Shown here: piece by piece, positions 26,101 to 39,944 of the stretch
Numbering within the stretch: position 1 is the first letter of the stretch
Layout: every line of letters starts with the position of its first letter
Assembly (NCBI GenBank): GCA_029215795.1
Contig: JARDYH010000002.1
Span: 299,553,973-299,617,972 of the forward strand
Source: Anniella stebbinsi
Taxonomy: Eukaryota; Chordata; Lepidosauria; Squamata; Anniellidae
Reading direction: 5' to 3'
Length of the DNA stretch: 64,000 nucleotides
The notes under the pieces: generated by a model
The model's input: the letters and a program-made list of their open reading frames with translations, nothing else
Told to the model about the DNA's origin: nothing
The model's database searches: none
Position numbers and translations under genes: made by a program

Positions 26101-29100
26101 TCTCACTGTTGTAAATTCTGATGTTTCAGGTGGAATATAAGAAGGATCTGGAGAACAGCAAAGGCCACAGTATTAACTACTGTGAGACCCCTCAGTTCAG
26201 AAATGTTAGCAAGATCTCAAAATACACCAGTGATGTAAGTTGTTAGTCACTTGCATGCAGTTTTGTTGCAGCTTAGCTTAGTCACTGCTGGAAACACTGT
26301 TTGTACATATGTGAATTCCAGATAAGAGCAGGAAGCCTGGGTAAAAACAGCGCTGGAAGTTTGAATATAAAAATCTTTGCAGGAGAAGGAGATTACATAC
26401 AACTCATCACTAATCCAGTCAAACAATGCCTGTTAATTGTTAATGCTAATTGTTCTTGGCTTTCATTTAATTTATCTCTTATGTTTGCTTCTTAATGGCC
26501 TTTTATACGACCAGGTAAACGCAGTCAACAGTGTTTGGGCTGCAAATTATAGAGCAAGTTGTCTGCTTATAAATGCAGGCATAAGAATAGCATTTTGTTA
26601 CCCAGTGCATTATATTTCTGCAATTGAATTAAACGCTCTAGCTTTTATGAACAGAAGGTGTCAGAACAGCTATGTTGCTCTTGGTAGAATATGTTTTGGA
26701 ACACATAAAGTCCCATTAAAAGCAATGGAATTCAAGAATTAAACTTGACATTAAAAATCTCAAGTGTAGATATTCTCTGTTAGGACCCAAAAGACCCAAA
26801 ATGTGCTCAAAAGGCATAAACAGTTAGCCGTAATTGCTCTATACACAGACTTGTAAAGGAATAAAGTTGGATTTCTTTCTAAAGTATGCTTTTTTGTTCA
26901 TTGACTTTGTCTGTTACTAATAGACATTAAATACAATGAAAGCACTAAATTAAAATGAAGGTACAGGACCGTTCTTTTCAAAAAGGAAGAGTCCTAGTTG
27001 TTCTAATGTGCTATATAGCTCCATGCTATGTTTTGTTTTCTTTGTTGCAATATCAAAAAGAAACTCTCATGTCTGAGAGGAGATTTGTTTTTCTGTGCAG
27101 CTCAAATACAAAGAGCATTACCAGAACCAGAAAGGTCATTATGAAGGAGTTGGCATGGACCGGCGGACGCTGCATGCCATGAAGGTTGGCAGCTTGGCAA
27201 GCAATGTAAGTTCTTTGAACTCGAGTTGTCGTAAAGGCTTTGACCATATGCTATTTCAATATGGCATATCTGCTTTGCAGCATGGTCAAATGAAGGGTAG
27301 CCATAAGGTTTACTTGTTTCTGGTGAGAAGCAATGATGAGTGGACAAAATGAAAATAAAATGGATTTTGGAAATAATGTTGAGCAACGCAGAAATAAACA
27401 TGCTGACAAGGAACTCTGATAATTGGATGTCATGCTGGCATCATGGGTCATGGGTGTAACATGGTGGTTTGCGACTTTTCGCTGTTGCCACAGCTGGTAC
27501 AACTCCCCTTAGGACTTAATTAATTAATTGCTGTGGCAACAAGCCACCAATTGGTCCTTAAGAGTGCAATCAAGATTGCCAAACAATAGAAAGAGGGTTC
27601 TGAGATTGGAGCCCTCTGCCTAATCTACACCCTGCCAGCAGGAGCTAGGCAAGGCGGGAGGAAAATGGAGGCAAAAGCATTTTCTGTTCCTCCATTTATT
27701 TACATTTTCAGCTTTACATTTGCTGTTGTTATGGGCAGGATGGGTGATCCTGGCCTTTCCCCTTTTGCCTCTTCCTTATCTCTTTTGATGTTGCTGTTGC
27801 AACCTGGAAGAGCAGCCACCATAGTGCTTTCCACAGTGGCTTCAAGGGGACAGGGGTAGGATAGGGTAACAATTGGATCTTAGATCCCCCCCCCCCCGAG
27901 GTCCTAGCTGTGTCTATGGTCTCGGGAAGTGGGATGATCAACACCATATCCTGTGATCCTGGAAAACTCTCCCAGGAATCTTGATTGAGTTTAGTTTTTA
28001 GGGGGTTTTGTCCTCTTTCCTTTGGTTCAAGTAGAGGTTAAGGTCATGGGGCAACTTCCAGGCTCAGGCCACTTGCACGATGCAGTATTGAAAGAACAAC
28101 TATGCTTGGTTTAATTTTTATTGGGTTCACTGAGGTGCCATTTCATTACATACCACGTCTTGAAGTGTATTATTTACAGATCTATAAGAAGCTCAAAAAC
28201 GAAGCAGAAAGATGAAAGGGATGTGTCACAGGTGGAAGTTAAGTTAATGCTCCCACAGTTGGCAGTGGATTAATTGTGCAGCTGAAAAAGAATCAATTAG
28301 CAGCTAAACTATGCAAATAATTTCATTTTCTTTGGCATTGACAACACTGAACTTACTTTGTTGCTTGTGTTTAATATTAATATTACTGGGTGGTTCCCCC
28401 CTTTTTTCATCTTGTCTGATAATTATTCAAAACAAATGACAGCTTAAAAAAATGATTTTTTTGTTCTGCTTGTGTTCCAGATAGCCTATAAATCCGATTA
28501 CACACACGACGATGTTGACTACAATTACCCAGCTACCCTCACTCCTTCATACCAAACAACAAGAAAGCTGGTCCCTCTGAAAGATGTAAATAACCTTCTG
28601 AATTCTTACCCTATTGCTTGTGCGGTTCGCTATCCCCTGTAGGAGGGAGTAGGATTCATGGCCTGTATAACTTAATTGCAGTGACAAACATAGCTGGTAA
28701 CAACAGAGCTCCAAAATGGGGTGGGGATGTTTTCCAGCTGGTAGGATCAGGAATTCTCAAGGGAGTGGAAATGAGATATAGAAATTGCTGTATTTAGACA
28801 TGCTGCTGTCAGTTCTGTTCTCTTTAGTTGTAATCCAAATGTCATTACAGCAATTATCCCGCAAGGGTATATCTACTCTACAAATTTTGTATTGTTTTAT
28901 ATGAATTGAATTAACATCACTTCCAGCACAGGACGTACACATTCATTACATTTATTTCCTGCCTTTCTCCCATAATGGAAGCCAAGGCGGCATACATAAA
29001 GTCCCCAGTTTGTCTCCCTTGCAGGCGCTGACCTGCTTAATTTCAGAAAGATTGCTGCATTGTATGATGCAGTTCCAGGCTATGCCCTGCGATTGGAATC

Positions 29101-32100
29101 TTGGCAACTAACTGTATTTTGCTCAGAGTGCTAAGAATTCCCTACTAAAACTCTGTAGTCCCTCTCACAGAACTACAGTTCCCAAGGTTTCCTGAAAAGA
29201 GGGGATGACCGTGGTGTAATTGTTCTCTAAGCATCAATCCTGTTCTGAGTAGAATAACTTAAGACATCACAAATAGCATAATAGGCTACAGGAGAGAATG
29301 GAATACAACCCAAAGCTTATTATCTTGTCCTGTGTGAAATTCATCCTCACCCAAAGGTCTCACACCAACATTCTGTGCAAAATTTAGAAATAACTAGATA
29401 TGTTTTCACCCTGCGTGCTCTGGGGCATGCCAAGCAAATAGTCTAATGTATGCGTTTCCTAGTCATATGTAATATGAGAAGATATGAAGTACCCAGAAAA
29501 AGGTTCAGGGGCAATTTTTCAGGGGCTATCACCTGTTTAGGAAAAAAAAATCTGGCGTTTCACTAGAAAACTTCAGCCTACAGCCCCAGATTATCTTCTG
29601 AAGTGAGAACTGTATATCAAAATGGACACAGTAAATTAATTGTTTCAATTATATTGATCACTTATGCCATGTTCGATAAGATATACATTTTTTTCCTAGA
29701 TTCCATAGCCTCGAATACTATAAGGTTGCCACAGTCCCTTTCCCTCAAAACAAAACAAAACAAAACACAAACCCTCTAAATGAATTACTTTTAAGTGACA
29801 CACAATTTGCATTTCAGTAAGGAGATAATTAATTAGTGTGAATATTAATTAAGGCCTGCCGACAATACTAATTGTATCCTGTACAGTGACATGGAGGAAT
29901 AGGCTTAAGGGAAACCTCACCATGACATTTTAGCTTGTATAATGTGGATTTAATATACTGCTTTATATAGGTTATATTGTTGCACTTGCCTTCATACATT
30001 AACAAGTTAGTGAGCTCTGACCTTATCAGACACTGACTTGACATATTTTTCCTTAATAAGATTTTCAGGCTACACTCTGCATACATAACTTTTTCTATTT
30101 AACAATTATCCTTTATATACCTCACATTTAAAACCATAATTTGAGACACTCTACCCATTAAAATCTCCTGCAAGTAAAAGTGTGCAAAAAGCAGGAGGGT
30201 GTGAATTTTGAATAAATACCTGACTGATGAAATTGCTTCATAGAAAAAAAGTCACATGATTTCTACTTATATTTGCTAGTCTTAATAACAACTGTATCTC
30301 CAACCCTTACGAAAACTTTTGTGGTGGTTGTGATGTGTGTCTCTGTTTTTAATTTAGGTGAACTATAAGCAAAGTATAGATAAGCTGAAATACAGCTCTG
30401 TTACCTGCACACCTCAGATGATCCAAGCAAAAATCAACGCACAGCAGCTTAGTGATGTATGTCCTATTACCATTGTTCAATTGTCATATAATAACATGAG
30501 AACTATTACAGAGGTAAACCGGTATCTTGCACTTGTGGGCAATGGTTTGTAACTGTAAGGGCCAACTTCCAGAGCCTCCTAGACCTACTCTTCTTATTGC
30601 TGCTGACAGGAACAAGAAGGAGCTGCAGCCTCTGATCACCTTTCAGTCTCCTTTTGGGTAGTTGTGGATTGGGCCCATAGAGATAGAATTAATGAATGGG
30701 CAGCGGAGACAATGGCAAGAAAGAGTGGGATATCCCTTCCCCCTTAAGCTGAGCCCAGTTTAGTTTAAGTCCAATTTAAGAGCGTTAGAAATAAGGACAG
30801 GATTTTCAGTTCATTTTCTCAATGTGAATAAAAACTCGGGTTGTAAGGATATAGCTGACTAACTGAATATGATTTATTTAACTATAACACAAATATAATC
30901 ATGGACAATCCATAGACTCTAAATTAAATCAGGAGTGGCTCAAATCCAGTAATTCAGGCAATGGTCTAATTGATCACTCCTGCCAGAAGTTTACTTTTTG
31001 TTGTTGTTGTTGTCTTGTCGTCTTGTCTTGTTGTCGACTGTTGCTGATCAGCAAGACAGTGCGTACAGGTCATGTAACTTTGAATGGTGTTAGGTTAAAG
31101 TGGGCACAGAGGCCTAGTTCTCAATGAGGTGGTAAATATGAGCCTGGACTGTACCATTTTAGATTGCAACCAGAGGCTTGCATAATTGAATAATCCTCTG
31201 TACAACAAATAATCTCTACACACAGAAAACCAGGTAGAAGGCTAGGCTCAAATCATTCTCCCCTCCCCTGTGGAAGTGTGTGTGTGTGTGCATGTGTAGA
31301 GGGGGATGGAAATGTATTCCATCATGTAAGCTCCAATGGTAAGCTCCTAACTGCAGTCTGAAGGGATACAGCCTAGACACAGGATAACCATCTCAGTGAG
31401 AACAAGACCCCTGTGATTTATTTATGTAGGGTCTAATCCAGAGAAAGTTACTTGTTCTTATCTGTCAATGAAACTAAGGTAACTGGAGCAAAGAATTAAT
31501 GGCTTAAATGACATTGATTTCAATGGAATTTAACCTGCCAAACTTTCTCTGGAAACTTGCAGAATTAATACACCTTATATACTATACTGATGTCTGCTTT
31601 CCAAACTGATTGATACCACATTCTGTTATTTATTTATACATGCAATATGAGATATCGTAGATTATTTGCCTCATGAATATTTCATTATATTGCATATATA
31701 TTTCACATTTATTTCACATTTATTAATGGCAGTTAGCATTCTGTGGAGACCCTTTAGGGGTCGCCAGTACCTCCTTCAAAATTAAATGGTATCTCAAAAT
31801 ATTGTGGCTTCAAATTAAAGTTCTCAACAATAAACAATGCTCTTATATTTAAATACCATTATATCTGGCATACTAAAAATGTTTTTGATTATCCGGCAGC
31901 TGAACTATCGAGCCCAGTATGAGAAAACCAAAACACATTATACTTTGCCTCAGGATGTACCACAGTTGGTCAAGGCCAAAGCCAATGCGGAATTATACAG
32001 TGAGGTAAGGAAAATAACCTACAAATCTAAATTTCTGAATTGTATGCAATGGTCCGATGAGGATTAACATGGGAGAAAGGCCCATTAAACAAGTGGTACT

Positions 32101-35100
32101 TTTTTCAAAGTAAATGTGCTTATTTTGATAGTGAGCTGTGAACAATAATGAACATGGTATATACACCCACCACCCACCCACATATATATGTTTATTTGTT
32201 GTTTCAACCATCATGGTCATATCAACTTTACAAATACATACACCAACAATATGGATAAACACATAAAAACTCCATAATACAAAGAAGTAAAATACAAAAA
32301 GGATACTAGAAAAGGTTTTCATTAGAATATGCCCATAGATATATAAAAAGATAGTTTTAATACAAAGAAGTAAAATAAGAGACACTAAGAATTTACATTA
32401 AAAGGTCGATAAATGTCTAAAAGTTAATACTACTGATACGTTAAAACTTTGTTTTAAATTTCATAATTAACAGTTCACCATATTTACCTCTATGAATCTT
32501 CTTCTCAACTTTTGGGCAGCCACTGCAAATCTTGCAACTCTGTCTGTCACAAATTTGTCAGCATTAGAGAGCAAATATATAACTTTAGTTTGATCATCAC
32601 TGTCAGATATATCCCGTAACAGATTCAAAAGGACATGGTAAATGGAAGCTGCATAGATTGCATTACATATTTCCATTGTGACTTTGCTGCAACCCCGTTT
32701 TAGGTGTAACGCCTCACATTTCTATAGGTTTTCAGTTAGACTAGTGGTAGCAAACATGTTCTACATCAGAAATTATATTGGAAATAAATAATTCTCAAAC
32801 CACTCAAAAGATATACTTTGAGTTGTTTTAACATGTGATCCAAAATAAGGCAGATAAACCTGCTTTACCCCTGAAGAGAAGTACTGGATGAAAGACAACC
32901 TTCATTTAATAAATTGCTACTTTCAAATATCAGCTTGATGCCTGCCTCTCCATATGAATTCCCTAAGTTAAGCACCAAACTTTTTATTGATTTTGTTCCC
33001 TATGTTTTCACTGGGTTCAGACAACACGATAACCAACAGTAGTGTGAACAGTTGACGGTTGGTTATTTAACCCACTGTGGGTTATCATGTTGGGTGGTGG
33101 GAGTTTTTTTTTAACCAACAGCTAGTTATTTGTCCAAAGTAACCAATGCAAATAACCGTTGGTTATCATGTTGTGTGGAGGGCACCGCTGGTTATTTTTT
33201 CAGCCACAGAGTCGCTAGACAAGAGTGGACAAAGTGGCAACTGCCGCTCTAGTTCAGGCAGCAGAATAGATTTTTGGCAGCAGTGGCTGATGGGATACTA
33301 GTGGGTGGACTGAAGGGGGAGAGAGGCAGGGGAAGAGTGAGTAAGTCAGCTCAGCATGGACTCGACGCTGATCCTAAACCACACCATGGTTGATTATTAT
33401 CATGCTGTGTGGGGAGTACCCCCTAGATAAACAACTGTTGAGTTGATTATTACCCCACTGTTGTCTATCGTGTTGTCCGAATGCAGTCTTTGTGAAGCAT
33501 TAGAAAGTACTCTGGGTTGGGGAGAGTTCTATCTTTAAACAATGTTGTAGATGTCTTGGAAGTCACTTTCTAATCTATACTTCTTTATAGAATTTGGATA
33601 ACATCCACAAATATGAAAGTTTTAATTAGAATTATGGGTCACACATATTACACTAGTTGACTTTATAGTTTGCTGAGAAAAGTACATTCTTATTATGTAT
33701 CTTTATTCACATTCGTGACATAGTACTGTCTTTCCCTCCCTCAGATTAAGTACAAAGAAGGATGGCAGAAGAGCAAAGGCCGCAGCTTTGAAATGACACT
33801 GGATTCCATGTCTTTGCTTGCTGCCAAAGCTTCAAGGGATCTTGCCAGTGATGTAAGTTATATGTATTTATCTAGGACACATTACTAAGGGATGTCAACA
33901 ATAATATAGAGAAATGAAAACATGTTGCCTTGGGGTTTTAAGTTGCAGATTTCATTTTAAATTAATCTGTCACAAAGTGTGATAAAGTATAGGAGAAATA
34001 TCCTAGTATTTTCTATTGAATTGGAAAAAAGCAAAGAGAAGGGCCAAAAATTTACACAATTAAAATAGTTTAATGTTAGAAAGTGCAAATATTAAAAACA
34101 TTTTATCTAAAACATATGTGTCACAATATACAAAGTAAAAATAGAATTGTAAAAACAAAAACTGGCATGTTAAGATGTTCTAATAATATATTAAAAAGAT
34201 ATGACGGTATGTACTACAAATGTGCCAAAGTCTTTTCAACTTTTTGTCTTCCGTGGCCTATACAAAACAATTTGGCCTGAGCTCTAATTAAAAATTCTTT
34301 CAATGGAGGGATGAATGTGTCCATCCAGATATCTTTGGCTGACTTTCCTTCTAGGTACACCATTACTTGATGCATATAGTTGCCAAAATAGGTTTGGGAA
34401 GTCTAAACAGTGTAGATTTAAAAGGAAAACATATCCTGCTCTTCCATTAGCCTGCAGTAGTCTCAAGGCCATATGTTTGTGTGATAATGTTGTATCTATG
34501 AAATCATTCAGCACTGCTCAAAAATAATGAGAGGTTTGGACAGCAATTGTATAGCCCCTAGACAGTGTCTGAAGGATGCAGTGGATCTTCTTCTCAGAGG
34601 CCAAAGTCAGAACTGTGACTTTGAAGGAGGAGATCTGTCTGTGACTCTCCCCCTGAAAGTCCCTCTCATCGGCCAAGGAAAGCTCATCTGCACCAGCTCT
34701 CTCTCCTGAGGTCAGAACTGCAACCTCAGGAAGGAGAAAATGGGTTTTTTGGGGGTGAGTCAGTGGGTGGGGAGGGGAGAGGCCATGGACCCAAAGGCCT
34801 CTCAGTCCTCAGTCCTTCTCCTGGCACAGAAGAAGGTAGGGCTTGGACGATCACGGGCTAAAAGAAGCCATTGTGTCCCCGTTCATGCTGCCATTGTCCA
34901 AACCAAGCACACAGCATTGGGTTTGTGTGGCTTTGTACCCATCCTTCAACCCATGACTTGCAGAAGGGGTTATAAGGTGGGGAAGAAGCTGTCCCCGTCA
35001 TGTGGCATGCCGGGTTCAGACAACATGGCAACCTGCGCTGTATCACAGGTAATTATGCAAATGGCTATCAGGTGGCATTGTCCATGATTGTCTGAACACC

Positions 35101-38100
35101 CTTGAAGAGTCAGACAGGCTCAAAGTAAATATAAATAGTGTTGTCAGAGGACAGAGAGGCAAAAATAGCTTCTGTTGCTCCTCCCGCCCTGCAAGAACCC
35201 AGCAGAGCTTACGATGGATGGACAGCTGTGACACTGGACCCCTCCATTGTTTGGACTAGACACCCATGGAATTGTGCTCTTAATGTCTCGGTAACATAAA
35301 ACACATTATTGAGAACTTTGGATAGGCAAAATATTAGCCATATGCTGCTCTTCGGTTCCAAACAATGCCGACAGAATACCTAGAGGGAAAGTATAAAGGG
35401 ATACCGTTTGGGTAACAGACTTGTATTTGTGGGTCGGAGGAGGTTGAAGATTTAGCCCATTATCTGTTGAACTGCCCTCTATACCAAGGAGCGAGGGCGC
35501 GCTTTTTAAAAGAGCTCCTGAAGGAAAGAAGGAGTCTGACACCTAAGGACCTCATCCTGGACCTACTATCAGATTATAACACAGCAAATTCAAGAATGGT
35601 GGCCAATTTCATGTTAGCAGCTCAAAAAACCTGCCGAAATTATCTGTTACAAAATGATATAGAGTGTAAAGGGGACGAGTTAACATAATAGCCAAATTGA
35701 CGGGAGATGTTATGGGTATGCCTGTTACCTAAAGTCCAGATTGGAAAATGCCTGGGGTATAGTGGGAGGAGGGTGTTATGGATGTTTTGATGTTTAAGAT
35801 TGTAATGGCTATTGGCCATATGCAAATATACTTACTACTTACTATATAGCCATATGGCAATATTCTCATGATCAGTATTGTCTGTTTTTTTGAATAATCA
35901 TTAAATATATATTTTTTCTGACAAGATTAAATACAAAGAAGAATATGAGAAAACAAAAGGCAAAGCAATGGCAAACAAAGATTCAAGACTTCTGCACTCT
36001 CTGCAAGTAGCTAAAATGAGTAGTGAGGTAAATTATTCATTATTTTAAGAAAATGTTCTTAATTGTGAACCATCCACACACTCATTATTACTTTGGGAGT
36101 AACAGGTCATTGCATGCTTATAATACAAATCAGTACTTCTTGTTTTGTTTCCTCATTTGACAAGAGGATGTTGTTTGGTTGTTGAAGGCTTAGGCTTGTA
36201 CAGAAATAATACTAGCAATGTCTTAATAATGGTTACAAGATCAGGAGCATAAACTGCTGGCTACAGAATTTTGAGGGCCCTTGGGCGAGACACCCTAAAT
36301 CGGCCCCCTCAGCGAGTCTGCCATTGTCGCCAATTTCTCCTCCTCCTCCTCTTCCCCACCATTGCTACTCTTTCTGCTTGACAAATAGAGAGTCAGTGAG
36401 CAAGCAGGCCGTGATGTCTACGGCTCCTCCTTCTCAACACCACCATTGTCTGGGCCAGAGCGAGAGGCAGGTGAATAAGCAGGTTGCAATGGCGAAGAGG
36501 AGGAGCAAGTACAGGGGGCTCTTGTCAGTGGGCCCCTACTGGAGTATGGGCCCTCAGCAGGTGCCTGATCATGCTTCCCTTTGATGTCAGCCCTAGGAGC
36601 ATGCAACAGGCTCATAACATTCCACACTCACCCCCTTATTTGTTTGTTACATCTACACTATCTTTAATGGTAGTTATTGCCAATCATAGTTAGCCTTAAG
36701 CAGGGGTCACAGGAGAGCTGGTTTAAAAACTAATCCTGGTTTAATGACTAACCATGATTGCACCAATGAAGATGTAATGTTGCACTATGGTTAGCATGAG
36801 GGAATAGATGGGCAATTCACATGGATGAGGAGAAGTGGAAGATGAAGAAAGTGCATGAGTTCAAAGTTCACTCCCAATCTCCTCACACAATAATGAGATT
36901 GGTAGTGTTATATCTGTGCCAGGCCTTAGTTTCAAGAAAAAACTGCATTGAAACCTTGGTTTGAAATCAGTTATTGAGGTTTCAATTCTATTCATACTTT
37001 CTTCAGTGTAAACATTGAAATTTGTGGGAGTTTCCTCTCAGTAAATATGCATAGGATTGGCTGTTTATGTATTTAATATAAAATGATCACCAATACACTT
37101 TTTTTGGGACCGAAGCAAAAAAAATTTAGGTGCTAAATAAATAATGCAAATACACAGTAAAGGTATGCTAAATGAAACTGAAAAATTGCAAGCCGCTATG
37201 GATATCTGAAAGAAAATTCGCAATACTTGCAAAAAGGTTGGATCAGAACCTCAATCTTTCAAGTTATAGGCTACAATCCTATGTCTGCTTACCTGGGAGT
37301 AAACTCCATTGAAATTAATGGGTGTTATCTTTGAGTAGTCTTGTCTAGGATTACAGTATTAATCAGGCAGGCACAAAGCTGTGCAAAGGTGTTGTATGTT
37401 AGAGAAGCAACAATGTTGGGGAAATCTACCAGTTGTGGATATAGGGTTGTATTCAATATTAGATCTACCCAGCGTAGACCCCCTGAAATGAATGGGACTT
37501 AAGTTAGTCATCATGAATGTATATTCCATTAATTTCAGTGGGTTTACTCTAAGTAGAGCTAACAGTGGATACAACCTATAGAGTAAGCCAAGGGTAGAGG
37601 ATGTGGTGCCCATGGACACCAATGCATCCCTGGACATCTTTCTTCATAGCCACCAAGGTTCCCTGCCCTTGCCACATTTTTTAAAAATTAACATATTTTG
37701 TTACCAACAGCTGTGATTGCTGTGAAATAGGTTTCTGTTGGTGTTGAAAACTGTGGGTCCAAAAGAGTTTAGTTTTTTGGGGATCAGACCCTATCTGTGC
37801 CTTGTAGTCAGGCTTTTGGTCAGCCTTTATCCTTTGCCACGCTTCCCATTGGGGGCATTTTGTGGTGGTGCCCACAATAGTTTCTCAAATTACCAAACGT
37901 GTCCACAGCCCCAAAAGGTTGCTCATGCCAGGAATAGAGGTAGTTAATATAATATTGGTGTTATCCTTCAGACTCTTTCATTTTGTGGTGAATGTAATAT
38001 TTTGATATTACCTAGATTGCATATAAAAAGGACTCTGAGAAGAATAGAGCACATTTTCACTTGCCGATGGATATGATAAACTTGGAACATGCCAAGAAGG

Positions 38101-39912
38101 CCCAAGCCCTGGCTAGTGACCTTGACTATAGGAAGAAAATCCACGAGTACACAGTGGTTCCGGAAGACCTAAAGACGCAGTGGGCAAAAAAAGCCTATGG
38201 GCTGCAAAGTGAGGTAGGAACTGAAGCATTTTTTCCCCTTTTTTTCCTTCTTTTTTTTTGTTACAGAATGTTGATGACGGCAGCAGAGTCACCAGAATCT
38301 ATTGATTATTATTTCTGGGTGGCTCAACTTTTGATTATTATAGACCCTATTTTATGTTGCAACCAATCCATAGGTCTTATGTATAAATTCAGATATTTTG
38401 ACAACTCAGAGTTTAATTAAAGTTAAATATTTGATTTAAGAGATAACATTGGCTTTCAGAGGGATGACACTGTGAAAAAAAAATCTTCCAATAGATCTCT
38501 AGTTCGGCCATCAGTATTTGTGGGAAGTACCAAAGGGTGCAACTTATTGACTTGCTACCCATAGTTGCCAAATTCACGTCTGTTTTAGCGATATCTATCA
38601 TCTGTCATTTCAGTCTATGAAATAATGAGGTTTTTTTTCTTTCTTCCCCCAGCTTCAATACAGGACAGACCTTACATGGATGAAAGGAGTTGGTTGGATA
38701 GCAGATGGAAGTCTCAATATTGAGCAAGCAAAGAAAGCAGGAGAACTTTTTAGTGAGGTCAGTGTCTTGATTTTGCCGTTTAGTATGGATCTTCATGGAA
38801 AGTGAAGGAAATATAAGAACATGGCATTGTATTATGACTTGGGGTTATGGAACCCCTGGAAGGATGCCCTACATTTCTGTTTGGCTGTATTCGTGTTTTG
38901 GGATGGTAAGCTGTGCAAACATCTCTAAAAAATTATGGAATTTATGAAAGTGCAGGGTGAGAGGAAGTCAGAGATATTTACACAAACTCCTAGTGTGAAA
39001 AGAAGGAAGAGTAGCGAATTAAGTTTATTTTCCATGTAAGGAAGTCCATCGCTGGGAAATCCAGTTCTTTTTTGGCTCAATGGAGGTCCATAGCATGTAC
39101 AACTCGATTTGATCTGTGGGCCGAATTGTGGGTTGTTCCCTGAACTCTGGGAAGTTTTAAGCACATTGTTGGGAGGAAGAGTCTGCAATTTGCGCAAATT
39201 TCTGAAAAATGTGAGCATATTGCAGCCAAATTTACAACAATTGCTCAGAAATCTGCACAAATTACTCACAGTTGGCTGAAAATTGTGAAAATGTAATCAT
39301 AAAATCGGCAAATTGCCCCAAAACGTGCAAATTGCAGAACCGTCAAAATGCGCAAAATTCCCAGGAAATCCACAAAGTGGCCTGACTCGCTTCAGATTGT
39401 GTTAGGTGCTGGAGCGGCAGCTGAAATGAAGTCCAAGGGAGGCGAGCCTAGGAAAAGCCATTGAACACCACGCCCGAAATGGATTTCTCTCACATCCCTA
39501 GTTACCAGTGATTATATTCTGATGCTGTAGATCCCTGGCATTTGGCACTCTGAAATATAGACAGTAAAAAAACAGCAGTGCTTCGATCTAATAACTTGCA
39601 AAGAAGCAAACTGACATCTACTGCTGGGGTTTCCCACAGAAATACTCACTGTCAGAAATACTGTATCGAATGATGATTGGCTGATAGGGTTCTTTATTTC
39701 TGAGCTGTGTAAAGGTATATCAATTGAAAAATAACCCATGCATTGGATGCTTTTATTCCAGCGACGAGCTGGCATTTTCTTATTCTTCATATAACTTCAT
39801 ATTAGCTTGCACATCATCTTTAAAAACAACTTGTTCCTTATATGCCTCACTCTCCTCCATATCTTGAAGGCAGAATAATAAGCATCTCTTTGAAGTGTTG
39901 TGCACTTTAATA

Positions 39913-39944
<32 letters not shown>

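Noticed and set aside
33853..34530. Minus-strand frame 34284-34514 as a gene or a firm LINE call
   Set aside because: It has a faint LINE-like segment ([13 protein letters not shown]), but nothing decisive. It was left as unassigned intron DNA.
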